Assembly (NCBI GenBank): GCA_030549495.1
Contig: JAUIRK010000751.1
Coordinates: forward strand, 306,088 to 370,087
From: Nectonema munidae
Taxonomy: Eukaryota; Nematomorpha; Nectonematoida; Nectonematidae
Reading direction: 5' to 3'
Length of the DNA stretch: 64,000 nucleotides
The position numbers were made by a program, and so were the translations under genes. This document shows positions 12,506 to 26,900 of this stretch, piece by piece (within the stretch, counting starts at the first letter, position 1; the number at the start of each line of letters is the position of its first letter). The notes under the pieces are model-generated. The model saw nothing but the letters and a program-made list of their open reading frames with translations. It had not been told where the DNA came from and searched no databases.

Positions 12506-13149
12506 CGAGACCTGGATCAACCTTTTTTAACCATTTAAGACCTAGGTTTTGAAAAGAAATTGTCCTTTTATCCTTCTTAATAAGTTTTTTAATAAAATAT
12601 TTTTTGGAAAGTGTTGGCCTATTGAGACTGAAATGTTTAAAAGAAATAACAAAAATGAAACAAAAACGTATATAAATAATTTACGAAGAAGGAATTCCAA
12701 GAAATATTATTAACAAAATATTGATCTAATACGAAACTATTGACTTTTTACAGAAAAAATTGATTTCATTTGCCTATAAAAATTGTATAGAATAAATAAA
12801 GTAATAGTCTCAAAGACCCAGTATGAATCTCAAAACGTTAATTAAAAAATTCGATTCGAGTACAAACAATAAATATTAATTTCTCAATAATAGGTTACCA
12901 AATTTAGCAATTTAAAAGAAAACATATAACGGTAATATAATCTAAAAAAAATATGCACAATTTTTTTTACTTTTTTTTTTTAATCTCACTTATCATTACT
13001 TTACTCTCGCTCCTTAGCAGTTTTGGAAGCTTAGTTTCATTGTAAAAAGTCATAAACTCTCATCAAAAATACAATATTAGACTTTCATCAGAGTAGGGTC
13101 ACCTAAATCTCTAAGACTTAGACAAAATAGAATCTTTATATTTGGTAAA
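12506..13149. other. Intergenic AT-rich DNA
   Basis: No gene or repeat recognised between the SINE and the nested hAT complex, apart from poly-T/poly-A runs near 12945-12985. Confidence 0.5.
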
Positions 13150-13283
13150 CAGTGTGAGTAAGCAGTGGGGGATCCAGAAATCTTTTGTGGGGGGGGGGGG
13201 GGGGTATACTAATATTATCAAAATATTTTACACATTTTATTAGGGAAGAAATTTGAAAACGTATGTAAAATAAATGATTAAAA

Positions 13284-14624
13284 TTATATTACAAAGTCTT
13301 TTCTTCTTTCTTTTTGCTTTGAAAATCGATCAATGACTTCATCAATTTTGATTTCTATTTTAGGGTGGAGGTACATGAGAGCAAGTTCTGTTAGTCTCTC
13401 GTCGCTCATACGATTACGTAAATAGTTCTTTAAAATTCTTAAAGAACTAAAAGCTCTTTCTGCTGAACATGTAGTGATAGGAACAGTGCAGAAAAGTGTC
13501 AAAAGCTTTTTAATATATTTTAGCTGCTCTGGTATTATATCTAGAGCTTCCAGAGGTCTTTTGGGTTTGTTTTCCAGTTTTTCGCAGAAGTTTTTCCATT
13601 CTAAGAACTGAATTCTTACATCATCAGCATCGGTAACACGGAGAATAGGGTCATAAAATTTTATTGATTCGCATATATCCTTCCATTCATAATTTAAAAC
13701 TTCTGAAGGTATAAGTATGGCCATTTTGCTGATAAGAATGCTATGCGACGTAAATTTTTGGTCAAACACTTGGATAATAGCATCCAAATACGGATACCAT
13801 ATTGATCGTTTAAAATAATCCCCTACTGATTCAGCTGGAACATTGCTACGATTCATTTGACGAGAAGCAATTCTTGGCATAGTAATTTGAGCTTGAACCG
13901 CTTCAGCCATTTTTTCAGCAACTATGAAAGTTCCATAGTTTTCATTAGTCCATTCGTCTAAAGAAGACCTCCATTGAATTAAGGTGTTTCTAACGAAATT
14001 AATGTTTTCAAAACAACTTATCAAATCTGTATTAACTGTTTGGAGAGCTTTAGAAAGATAGTGGGTTAAACTCATAACTTTTTTGACACAGGCCAAAGAA
14101 ACAATAAATACAGGATTCATTAACGATTTAAATAAAGAATTTGCTTTATCAGCTGATTTTCTCTCTGCTGATCTTATGATTTCTTCTAAAGTATCAACAA
14201 TTGTTGAGTAATTTGCTTGAAATATCATTATTGAATCATGTCTTTCAACAAATCTTGTTTGACAAAATGGTTTAAGTTTAATGTTCTGACTTCCAGCCTC
14301 ATTCAAATAAACTTTCATAAGAGATCTACGCTTCACAGAATCATTTATAAACGAAATTACATTTTCAACAACAGAAAACATATTTCTGATTTCATAAAGA
14401 GAGGAAGAAACGTTCAAAACAAGATTTAGGCAGTGACTGCTACAATGAACATATACAGCATTTGGAGAATGTTTACGAATATAGGCTTGAACTCCATTTA
14501 TATTTCCAGCCATAGAAGAAGCGCCGTCATAACCTTGACCTACTAAATACTTGAGATCGAGGTCACACTTTTTTAGAGTGTCAATAATCTTTTCTCCTAA
14601 ACCCTGACCTGTCAAATTATCCAC
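13284..14624 (-). CDS. hAT transposase C-terminal two thirds (ZMYM1-like)
   Basis: 446 codons open. Near the start is LVGQGYDGASSMAG, the block with the second catalytic Asp in DUF4371-type hAT transposases. HCSSHCLNLVL follows, then the insertion domain with CQTRFVERHD. The C-terminal dimerisation region is PITTCSAERAFSSLR and the LRNRMSDERLTELALMYLHP block. The frame continues upstream in sense (FLSFQEVDNL) but soon breaks, so the true N-terminus is at 18558. The product would be a nuclear DNA-binding transposase; ZMYM1-like host proteins derive from such elements. This part is well preserved, which suggests moderate age. It is the largest surviving open piece of the outer element. Confidence 0.85.
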   Translation of the reverse strand: MDNLTGQGLGEKIIDTLKKCDLDLKYLVGQGYDGASSMAGNINGVQAYIRKHSPNAVYVHCSSHCLNLVLNVSSSLYEIRNMFSVVENVISFINDSVKRRSLMKVYLNEAGSQNIKLKPFCQTRFVERHDSIMIFQANYSTIVDTLEEIIRSAERKSADKANSLFKSLMNPVFIVSLACVKKVMSLTHYLSKALQTVNTDLISCFENINFVRNTLIQWRSSLDEWTNENYGTFIVAEKMAEAVQAQITMPRIASRQMNRSNVPAESVGDYFKRSIWYPYLDAIIQVFDQKFTSHSILISKMAILIPSEVLNYEWKDICESIKFYDPILRVTDADDVRIQFLEWKNFCEKLENKPKRPLEALDIIPEQLKYIKKLLTLFCTVPITTCSAERAFSSLRILKNYLRNRMSDERLTELALMYLHPKIEIKIDEVIDRFSKQKERRKDFVI

Positions 14625-15005
14625 TTCTTGAAAGCTTAAAAAATCTTCTCTAATTTCATGCTTACCTTCAATTTTTATTACATACCGAATATAGTGAGTT
14701 GTTCGATATGAGAAGAATCAGTAGTCTCATCTGCAATAACAGAAAAATATTTTACTTGTTTGACATCCTGAATAATTTTTTCTGATATCAAATTCCCACA
14801 AACTGTAATTAGTTCATTTTGCAGTCTTAGAAATATAGGTTGCATTCTTTCCAGCGGTTTTCAAATGCATTTCCAGAGTTTTATCTCCGGAATCAACTCT
14901 AAAATTCAAGAGGGCATTGAAATTGCCATCACTCTTCAAAACTGAAAAATCATCTTCAACGTTTGGATTTTTGGAGTTTCTACGGTAACCAATTCCTAAT
15001 CTTCC

Positions 15006-15664
15006 TCAAAGAATAATCGTTTTAATTATAGGAACCAAACGCTCTCTATTATCTTGTACTTGACTTTTATAATTACTGTTTAATGAAGTCAATATATCCG
15101 AATTTTTTTCGTAAGAATGTAAAAAACAATCAGAAAATGTCATGCATCCTTTATGATAATCTTTAGACAAATGTTCTGTTAGATAGCCGTCTTTTCCTGT
15201 CAAGTGATTATACTTTTGCAATGCTTTAATGACAAGCTGTCCAAGTTGGGTTTCCTTTTTGCGATTGTTCGTTGCAAATTCATGTGAAAACAAAACACAA
15301 GGAACACAAACAAGCCCTGACAGTATTATTTAAATGGATAATAATTATCTCCCGATATATGTTGCTTTCCAAGAAAAACTTTTTGTGGATTTTTTTTTCC
15401 TTTTAATGTAAAGGGGAATTTAAATTTGTCATCAGGAAACCAATGATTGGTTAGGAGTTCTTTTTTATCAAAGTCTGTCAACTGGCTGCATAGTAAACTG
15501 CTTCTAATACCTTCTGAAAAAACAACACCAATGTCATTTTTCTTAGAAAGATCCAATGATATAATACTTGTTACATTATTTGTTAAACTTGTTTCTGGCT
15601 TTTTAATCAACTCATGTTCTTTTTTTGATGTTTGTGGAAAAGAATAATTGTTTTCAGTTGACAC
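15006..15664 (-). pseudogene. N-terminal part of outer hAT transposase, broken frames
   Basis: Two open pieces. 15326-15664 carries the TTF-type zinc-finger approach (KELLTNHWFPDDKFKFPF, then KKNPQKVFLGKQHISG). 15006-15293 carries the following part (FSHEFATNNRKKETQLGQLV, then LSKDYHKGCMTFSDCF), typical of ZMYM1-like hAT proteins. A frame change lies between them (about 15294-15325). Further breaks between 14625 and 15005 interrupt the DUF4371 segment that contains the first catalytic Asp. A short direct duplication around 15660-15690 (GTGTCAACT twice) also disturbs the frame beside the inner insertion. Confidence 0.7.
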
Positions 15665-15697
15665 ATTAGTTATAACAAATTAGTTGACACACTAGAG

Positions 15698-18494
<2,797 letters not shown>

Positions 18495-18502
18495 CACTAG
18501 AG

Positions 18503-18558
18503 TTATAAAAAAAATCACTGATGAGTTTTTTTCTCTTAGAACTTTTGTTTTCAATCAT
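18503..18558 (-). pseudogene. Start of outer hAT transposase, cut off by inner hAT
   Basis: ATG at 18558 begins MIENKSSKRKKLISDFFYNS, a Lys-rich start followed by a DFF motif, typical of ZMYM1-like hAT transposase N-termini. The inner hAT inserted right after it, so the rest of the gene resumes at 15689. Confidence 0.65.
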
Positions 18559-19007
18559 TGAAAATAAATTCTAAAACACAAAAAAAAATTATTAACAAAT
18601 GCAATTTTAAAATTAGATTTAAACAATATCTTTTTTGTGACATATGTTAAAAAAAAGTATAAACTCTCATTTAATAAAAACGTTAATTTTTATGAAAAAA
18701 AATAGTTTTTAGATTAGATGTAGGAAATCTAAGTAATTTTCTAACTAAAATACGTCTTTTGTCTGAAAAAAGTATAAATATTATTTGAATGATATTGTTT
18801 AGTAATGATCAAAAACAATATTTTTGAATAAAAAGCGAAAAAAAAATGAAAAAGTTTTTAATGTTTAAAGTTGTTATAAACTAAAACTTTTCATATGTAA
18901 GCTACATTTAACAGCAACCTTAATTTTTCTTGAAAAGATTGCTGGTGGGGGGGGGGGGGGGGGGGGTATGCATCCCCCTATCCCCCCCCCCTCTCGGTCC
19001 ATCCCTG

Positions 19008-19111
19008 TGAGTAAGGTATTGGGTTCGATCGAGTATGAAGACTTCTTTGCTCATAGTTCGACATAAGCTGAGCAATTTCACCTTGCCGATGAAAACACTC
19101 CAATATACCTT
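19008..19111 (+). repeat. SINE family 1, right part of a copy split by the outer hAT
   Basis: Plus-strand SINE: TGAGTAAG (the duplicated hAT target), GGTATTGGGTTCGATC (B box), then CTCATAGTTCGA, GAGCAATTTC and GATGAAAACAC body blocks. It ends at TACCTTTATC. The left stub (about 13150-13162) lies on the other side of the hAT complex. This gives a three-level nest: SINE, then outer hAT, then inner hAT. Confidence 0.75.
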
Positions 19112-19305
19112 TATCTTTTCCAATAAGTGAATGTAAAAAAAACATACAATATAATAAAACAAGAAACATTATGACAAATTATCCCCAATTCTTGGATATA
19201 CCATCTATAAAGCAAAATGACTAAAACATCTTTACTGAAAAAGATCATGTTAAATAAAAATAGCGTATTAAATTTTTTAATGATCGAATTTCACGATTTT
19301 AAAAT

Positions 19306-19930
19306 TTAATTTTTGATTTCAGGCCCAATAGCTTGACCCATACAAATCAAAAATGTGTCTGCTAGCTCAGGCCAAATTAATCTGGTTGTACTGTTGTGAA
19401 AAATAAGAAGCTTACTTCAAGATATGTGCAATAAAGGCAGTAAATTTTCTGACGCAGTCGTATTTTTTGAAATCAAGCTTTACCTTGCAAAGTTCGACGT
19501 AGGCCTCTTGAATTTCGGGCGAAGCAACTAAAATATTCGGTGTTTTATTATCATGATTGAAAAGAGAAAAGTTGATTTAACCTTTTGTTGACACGTGAAC
19601 TATGAACGGCCAGGATGAAGCCATGAAATTTGAGTTTGTAATCTTAACGCCATCGCTGTATACATTATAAAGCGCTGCTATAAAATTCTTCACATAAATA
19701 TTTGATTCATCAAAAAAGGATTTCTACATAAAAACATTAACAATATTAATTACGTATGAAGAATCCAATATATTGTCATATTTATATTAATAAACAGTTT
19801 TACAGTTCATGAATTTCAAAATTTAATCAATCATTTTATGACATAGGAAGTATATCTTACTTGGTTGTTAGAGACCAGAGTGCACAATGTAAGTAAAAAC
19901 GAAATTTGTACAATGATATACACATTACAA
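19306..19930 (-). CDS. Small putative secreted protein, four exons
   Basis: Exons (minus order): about 19930-19861, 19723-19582, 19527-19416 and 19390-19306 with stop at 19306-19308. Introns are 137 nt, 54 nt and an apparent 25 nt (19391-19415, GTAAG...CAACAG). All phases agree. The first exon encodes a hydrophobic run (IIVQISFLLTLCTLVSNNQ) like a signal peptide. The rest gives about 112 residues (FIAALYNVYSDGVKITNSNF, ASPEIQEAYVELCK, IWPELADTFLICMGQAIGPE), probably alpha-helical with three cysteines. No start ATG is visible in frame, so a 5' exon is missing. The family is not recognised. The 25-nt intron is very short for an animal, so a disabled copy is the alternative. It lies about 200 bp beyond the nested hAT complex. 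Confidence 0.5.
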
Positions 19931-19935
19931 AAGGA

Positions 19936-20513
19936 ATACGTAACGTTTCTTGTTTTAAATAATTGTTGCTTAAAATGTTGAACAAAAATCGATTATTTAA
20001 TATTTCTGTAGGGTATTGCTAGATGGACATGTTGTTTCACAAAATTTGTATCTTTTTAAAATTGTGTGCTAATAAATTTTTAATTTTATACATTATCCTT
20101 AAGTTCTATGAGAAGTTAAATGTGTCAATAATATCCTACTTTTAGGCATTGTGTCTATATAAGATGACTACTATAAAAATATTTTATTGAATTGATAAGT
20201 GTTCTATCCTTCCATTATCTCCTTATCGATATTGTTAAACTCTTAAAGAAGTATATATTAAGTTTTATATTCAAAAAACATTAAAAATACACCCTAAAAT
20301 ATGTTGTAATTTTTTTTCTTTAATCTATGGCTAACACTAACTTAATCCATTTGATCCCAAAAAGCAGACGATATTAAGAAATTTGATACAAAACTATCTT
20401 AGATTTTTAAGTCCAAATGGACAACAATGTCAGATAAAATAAAAATGGAATGCTTCAAGTTGTATAAAATTTGAATAATAAAAGCAGTCGTTCAGTTTTC
20501 AAAATTCTTCGGC
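19936..20513. other. Intergenic
   Basis: AT-rich, no gene or repeat recognised between the secreted-protein gene and the MITE nest. Its missing 5' exon could lie here. Confidence 0.4.
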
Positions 20514-20522
20514 TTAACCCTT

Positions 20523-20769
20523 TTAACCCATTTACGACTAAGCAGAGCAGACGACTTTAGTAATTCCTATTTAATTCCATTTAACCCATTTACGACCAAT
20601 GTTCCTATTTTGGAACATAAGTAATTTCATCTTCGTCTGCTTTTTTCAATGACTTTGAATATAAATCGTCTGCGTTTTTTAGATATCGTCTGCTTTGCTT
20701 GGCCTTAAATGGGTTAAAGTAGGAATTCGTCTGCGTTCCTTTTGGGAACATTGGTCGTAAATGAGTTAA
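20523..20769 (-). mobile_element. TTAA MITE, family A, middle of the nest
   Basis: Ends TTAACCCATTTACGACTAAG (left, 20523) and GGTCGTAAATGAGTTAA (right, to 20769). In minus orientation the ends correspond to family A, including the GGGAACATT arm. It sits in the TTAA of the family C copy and is itself split by another family A copy. Confidence 0.75.
20581..20717 (+). mobile_element. TTAA MITE, family A, innermost
   Basis: TTAA|CCCATTTACGACC ... GGCCTTAAATGGG|TTAA, body 129 bp (20585-20713). It contains a GTTCCTATTTTGGAAC hairpin and two CGTCTGC blocks. Nearly identical to the copies at 44522-44651 and 49237-49366, so it is young relative to its hosts. Confidence 0.85.
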
Positions 20770-20957
20770 GAGCATAATTTCTACGACTAATCGTTTTCTT
20801 CCTTATTAATGGAGTTTTATATTTAAAGCAGACGATTTTCTTTTCTTCGTGCACCAGTATCACACTGGTTCTCAAAGCGTTAAGGGTTGAAACCAATAAA
20901 TCGCAAGAATTTAAAAACGAAGTTAATTCATAGACAAAAAATAGTAAATAAAATAGT

Positions 20958-23900
20958 TCAAAAATAATATTCTACTTTTTCAAAAAGAAAGTAGATTTTT
21001 TGATGATACAGAAGTTGAAGAGTGAAAGATATAAGTCTGTTCATGTACTTTTCTTTATCAAGTAAAAGCTGATCACTTATGATTTCTTCCAATTCTTCAT
21101 GCTCGCAATCTTGTTCTGAGTCTGAGGATGGAGAAAGCAGAAATTGGGAAGGAGGAAGAGAATCTTTGGAATCACAACTTGAAGTCAAAGAATCTTAACA
21201 AGCATCAAAAAGAGTTATGCCTCAGTGAATATTACTTTGAAATGAAATTGTAAATATTTGTCCTACCATTGTGGAAGGCATTTAACATTACTCTTTCATC
21301 TTCTAAAACCTTATTGAATGTAGTTTTGTTTAATTCGCTAGACGCTGCAACATCCTTTGAAAAGCTAAAAAGGAATTCAAAACAATAACACATAATACTC
21401 TTTTTCTTTTGGTTTGCAAGAAGAAATAACACGATAATTTAAAAGTAAAAGACGTTTTCTCTGAAAATTTTTCTTCATAATTTCAAAAATTGTAAGCATT
21501 TTTAGACTGAAAAAAAACTCAACAAAGTCTTTTCTTTTGTATAGCAAATATTGATTTGCAATTTATGAAGAATAATATACAAAATATTGAGCTATAAGTA
21601 ATAAGTTTCAATTAGGCTCTTTTGTAAGATTATAGCCACCGACTCCCAACTTGGAGACAAGGTGTTCAAGGATTGAATGATTTTCTTTGAAAGTAAACCT
21701 GTATCTCATTATTTAGGGAGTTCCAAAAATAGTTGACAGTTGGTAAGAATTAATTGTGAAGAGACAAAATGTAAATGGACATAATGTCGACGCCAGTTTG
21801 AAAAGGACAGAATGTCAATGCCAAAAATGATAGTGATAATGACCAAAATAAAAGTGAATAACGAAACATTTGGCAGTTATTTAGTATGTAAATTAGTAAG
21901 AAAGAAAGTAAGTAATGTAATTCTCTCTGACGACATTATGAGGGTAGGCATTTTGTATGCCAAGATTGTGTACTTCTGTCCAGGAATATAAAAATGCCCC
22001 CATTTTATCGACAAATTTATATTGAAACACAAAACCCATAAAAAAAATAGCATTTTCAAATTGACACACTTAAAAATGAAACCCCCAATCATCTGCAATC
22101 AAAGCCAACACAAACCCATGAGAACATAACCAAATCACTCATTCTAAAGTGTAGATACACCGCCAGAAATCAGAACAAACACGAAGATATAAATACTTCC
22201 TTTCACCCTAGCACAATTTACACATCGTCTGAAACTAACAGATCTATGGAAAACCCACTGTAAGGAAGGGAGACTTTTGAGCAGGTAAGACAAAAGTGTG
22301 AAAAAATCCTAGACAATGCGTGTTGGAATGGATAGGGGATATTAGGTGCCAACTAGGCGCCTCTACAAAACAATAACTAGGCTAAATCAAACCTCAGTTT
22401 ACGTCACAACCCTGTAATTACTTGAGTATTTGGCCAACAGAATTTGTTGTGAGATATTAAATTATCTTACTTATTTAGGACTGTCATTTGGTAAATATGT
22501 CAGAGAGAATAAATAAATATTAATGCGAATAAGTAGCAGTGAAGAGTCAAATTTAGTGATTATAAAAATATTGACAAAGCATTATCTTGTTTGCGTTTGC
22601 TCCTCCAGTTAACTCAGTTGATCTCATACTCGCTTTCAAAATGGCAACAACGGCCGGGTGAAGTCCTTTTAGGGGTCAACACCAATTTTGAGCTGTGGAT
22701 CGCATTGAAATCTTCCTAGGATTTAGTGGGCTGCAATAAAATTGGATTTTATGAACTTTTCAAAGGCCTATTTGTACATTGTAAAGACCTATGCCTCATT
22801 CAATGTACACGTGCGAAAAAAAGTTTTATAATACTCCCCAGAAGTTCGTATGGTTTCAAACACTCCTTTTATAATTTTAGAATAAGCGGACTTAAAGTAG
22901 TATTACAGCACGTGACAAACTTTCATCTCTTTGTACTGAAGTTTTAAGAAGTTTACAAAAATACTTTTAAATAAAAAATTTTAAATTTTAAGATGGAGAA
23001 GAGTTCATCGGCCCTATGTAGAACATGCGGCGTTGATTGTTGTGAGCAATATATCCTAGTTAATACAACGCTCTAAACCCGCAATTTCATTGATGAAAGC
23101 ATTTCATCGTTCATTGCGTTTAATATAATATTATTTGGCGTATTTTTTCCCAACATTAAAGTTTATGAATCCCAATAACCTATGTAGTCCGATGAAAGAG
23201 TGTGCCTCTTATCAATATATATTAAAAGTAAATGAGCCTCTAAAGCTGTGTCTCCTCAATACTTCTTCTAATATAAGCATTCACAAAAGTTGGAAAAAGT
23301 ATCACCTCTGCAATATCCACGAAACACGTCTCATGCGGAAAATCAAAGAGTTTAGACAAGTTTTAAAGTTCTTACCTCACAACCTTTTTGTGCTTTAATT
23401 TGCTGGCTTTTTGTTCTTTCCTCTTTACATTTTTCTTTCCACCCCAATTGGAGTTGATTTCATCTTCGTCATCATCACCGTAAACATCGTCATCACACTC
23501 GTCTTCGTTGTAGTTCTTGTCTTGTACAAGTTGCTCCTTTTCCCGAGATTCATTTTCTAAGCTAGAAAAACTTTTCATCGTTTCAGTGATGTCTTTCGAT
23601 TTCGTAAGTTCAAAATCAAAGTTTTGTAACGAATTCTTAGACTTCATTTGAAGCCATTTTTGGTACAATTTTGATATGTCTGGAAGTTCGGTAGGATTTT
23701 CGGAAGGAAAATTTTCCATGCCAAAAACAGAATCGTGTAAAGTTAAAGTTTTGTGTTCGTTTGAAGTTTCGTTGTTGAAGAGGATTTGGGGTTGCATCTC
23801 TTGAAAAAGTTCAAATGTTTGAGAACATTGGACGCAGGCATCGTGCTTTTCAACAAATTTTTTCGAAAATCTTAAAGACAAAAATTAGACAAGAAAAAAC

Positions 23901-26900
23901 ATCAACACTATGCAAATAATGCCATATATGGATTATGAAAAACATTAACAGAGATAATCACATATTTCAGGGATTTAAAACTAAGAGACGAGAGATCCCA
24001 TTTGAATTGAGATCTCTTTTAATAAAATCAAAACTGGTGACACCTGTTATTAAAATGTTTAATATTTTTAACCGAATTAATTTTTTGTCTAACTAAATAT
24101 GCAACTAGTTAACTAAAAAAATCATAAATAAATTTATTAATATATTTATTGATAAATAAATAATTGCATCTCATTTTTTTCTTTGTATTTTGTTTCACAG
24201 ATCCTGTATTATTCTTCAAATGCCAAAAATTAGGACCCCAATTCTTTAAAAGCTCTCGAACATAGTTTAATCTATAGTTGTTACTCATCTTTTGCGAAAT
24301 GGTAAATTAATAATAAGATTTTTTCATTAGAAATGAATTTAATTTTTTGGTTAACATTTTAAGGAGTAGAATTTGAACATTTTTCGAGAAAATAATAAAA
24401 GGCTTATTTTTCAATAGAACTTTATATTTAAAGCAAATTATTTTTCTTTCTTTAGACTTTCGTGTCCTACTGGTTGATAAAATGTTAAAATAATTTTATT
24501 CAAAAGGTAAAGGTACAGCGGGGTGTTTTCATCGAGAAGGCAAAATTGAGCTGCTTGTATCTAACTATGAGGAAAGTAGGCTTGATGCGGGATCGAACCC
24601 AAAACCTTGAGTTATCCAAACCCAGCATCTAACCAACATTACTCATGCTCCCAAAAGCAGAATTAGTGATGTAAAAAAATTTTTAAAGAAATATGGAGAC
24701 CTATTATTATTATTATAAATTTTAAAATATTGTCATATTTCAATTGACAAATACCCAAATTATAATAATGGCTATCTTAAATATTTATCTTAAATCTAAA
24801 TGAAAATATCCGTGTGCCCATTTTTAAAGTTTGATATATATATTATGGAAAATTATTCACATAATTCTATTTTTAAAATTTTTTGAAATAATGATAACAT
24901 CGACTTATCAACTGCCAGATGCGATGCAAGAAAAAAAATTTTATTAATATATTTTCTAACATTTAGAATCTAAAAAACACTTGATTAGTACAAGATTTAT
25001 TATCTTGAATTTAGGGTGACTAGACGTCCGGGTTTGTCCGCACAAATCTGGATTTTGTAAAAAAAATATTTTTTGTCTCAATTTTTTCTAACAGGTAAAA
25101 TGATGAAATTTTCTATGTTATATGATTTAATGCCAAAATAGATGATTCAAAATTATTTGATTAATTGGATCTATTTTTGCATTTTGAATGATAAAAAAGA
25201 AAACAACTTTCAACTATCATCAACGAATGAAATATGGATGAATTTTTAAAAAAAAATGTATTTTATAGATACCTTTTCTGAGTTACTGAAAATAACTCAA
25301 TATATTATTGGAATACAAGCTATAACTCAAAATAGACAAAAAAATTTCTTTGATTCATAATCATTTGAATGAATGTAAAAATCAATTATCTATTAAAACA
25401 GTAAGAAGCATTCTAATAGTAAACTTTAACTTTAAAAAAGTTTCTCGCTGTGAATTTTATCGATATCTCCGTCAAAATAAAGAAACTTTAATAAATATTT
25501 CATCTCGGCAAAAGTACGATTGATTCAAATAAATTATTGGTTTTTTGCAATTTTGAATTTTCTTAATAAACTCATTTTTTGCAAATATAAATACTGCAAA
25601 ATTAAGTTAGTCCGGGTTTGTCTGGTTTTTTTTTATACTTTTTTTAAAATTTCCTCCTATTTTATTTAAAATCTATCAACCCTATTCTGGATAATGTATA
25701 AAAGGAGAAAGTTTTATGAAATATATCAAGAGTAATGCTTCTTTGCTTCACATTTACAAAGTTGAAAAAAATGTAAAAAATAAAGTTAAAGTTCACAGAT
25801 CTAATGTATTATACCGAGTAAAATGAATGATAAAATCATAAAAATATTTTGATAAGTCTGGGCACGCTTCTATTAAAATTTGCTTGCTTTTGCTAGACCC
25901 AAAACGGTTGCATCAGTCGAATATGATTCGAATTGCCTATAATGATGTCCATGTTTATTATTCTAAAACTTGCTTTATACTCATAATGAAAATTATAGAT
26001 AAAATGATCGATCATGCATCATTCCCAAAGTTTATTCCAAAAATTTAGCCTTGCAAAAGAGCCTATATTGAAGATGAAAAATTTATTTACAATATTCTCT
26101 CCAAAAGGTACATAATTTTGCATGCATGTTGATTTTTCAAAACAAATAAAGATGAAGGTGGGCCAGCACACGGGTAAAAAAGTTATAACTTCAAAATATT
26201 CTAAACTTTGAAGGATTGATTGATTGAAAGAAATTTAAATGGATTAAACAAGTCTATTTTGGAAAGAACAAGCAAAGCTTACATAAAAGAATAAATGAGA
26301 ACTTGTAGCTACAAAAATTCGATAAAAAAGGATAAAACCCACAAATTCGATATGCAACGAGGTAAAGTGATCGAGCTTTTTGGTTGTAAGGATTTAAGAA
26401 GATTCAAAAGCTATTTACGTACCTGCTCATAGAATTGTCTATAGGAAAGGAGTACGATTTGATGGATGGCAAACTTGGAAAGTAGAGATCTTGGAGGAAA
26501 GGGTTCGTTGAAATTGTTTGCGTCGAAGTTTCCATACGTTGCTCCAACTTCTTAAAACTATTGGCACTGCAGCTCTAAGTCGTGTTAAAAAACGAGATGA
26601 ATTCATTCGCCTCTATTTTCAGCGGATACACGAGCTTTTTTCGACAACGAAACAAGATTTACTGTTTTCTAACTTCATAGAACTAACTAATTAACTGATT
26701 TAAGGAACTTCGTTAATCAAATTAGCGGATTACAATACTGAATGCATGACAAAGATCCGACGGACCAACTGAAAGTAGTAGATGAGTACAAAACACCAAT
26801 AGCAATTTTAATTTAAAAAAGGATTTTTTTTTGCTTTTATTCGTGAGCAGGCTATCCCGTAATTCTTAATTTTTCCTTTTCATGTTAAAAATATAATGAG

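Larger units (their letters stand above)
20514..20883 (+). mobile_element. TTAA MITE, family C, outermost of a three-level nest
   Basis: The left end TTAACCCTT (20514-20522) is followed at once by another MITE. The family resumes at 20770 (GAGCATAATTTCTACGACTA, then AATGGAGTTTTATATTTAAAG and GCAGACGATTTTC) and closes with TCTCAAAGCG|TTAA (20880-20883). With the insert removed it is about 125 bp and matches family C. The TTAA target and CCC/GGG-like termini are the piggyBac pattern; no transposase is present. Confidence 0.7.

Noticed and set aside
22993-23065. Start of a ZAD-type zinc-finger protein (ALCRTCG...)
   Set aside because: Stops after about 27 codons, no continuing exon found, and it lies in the intron of a gene on the other strand.
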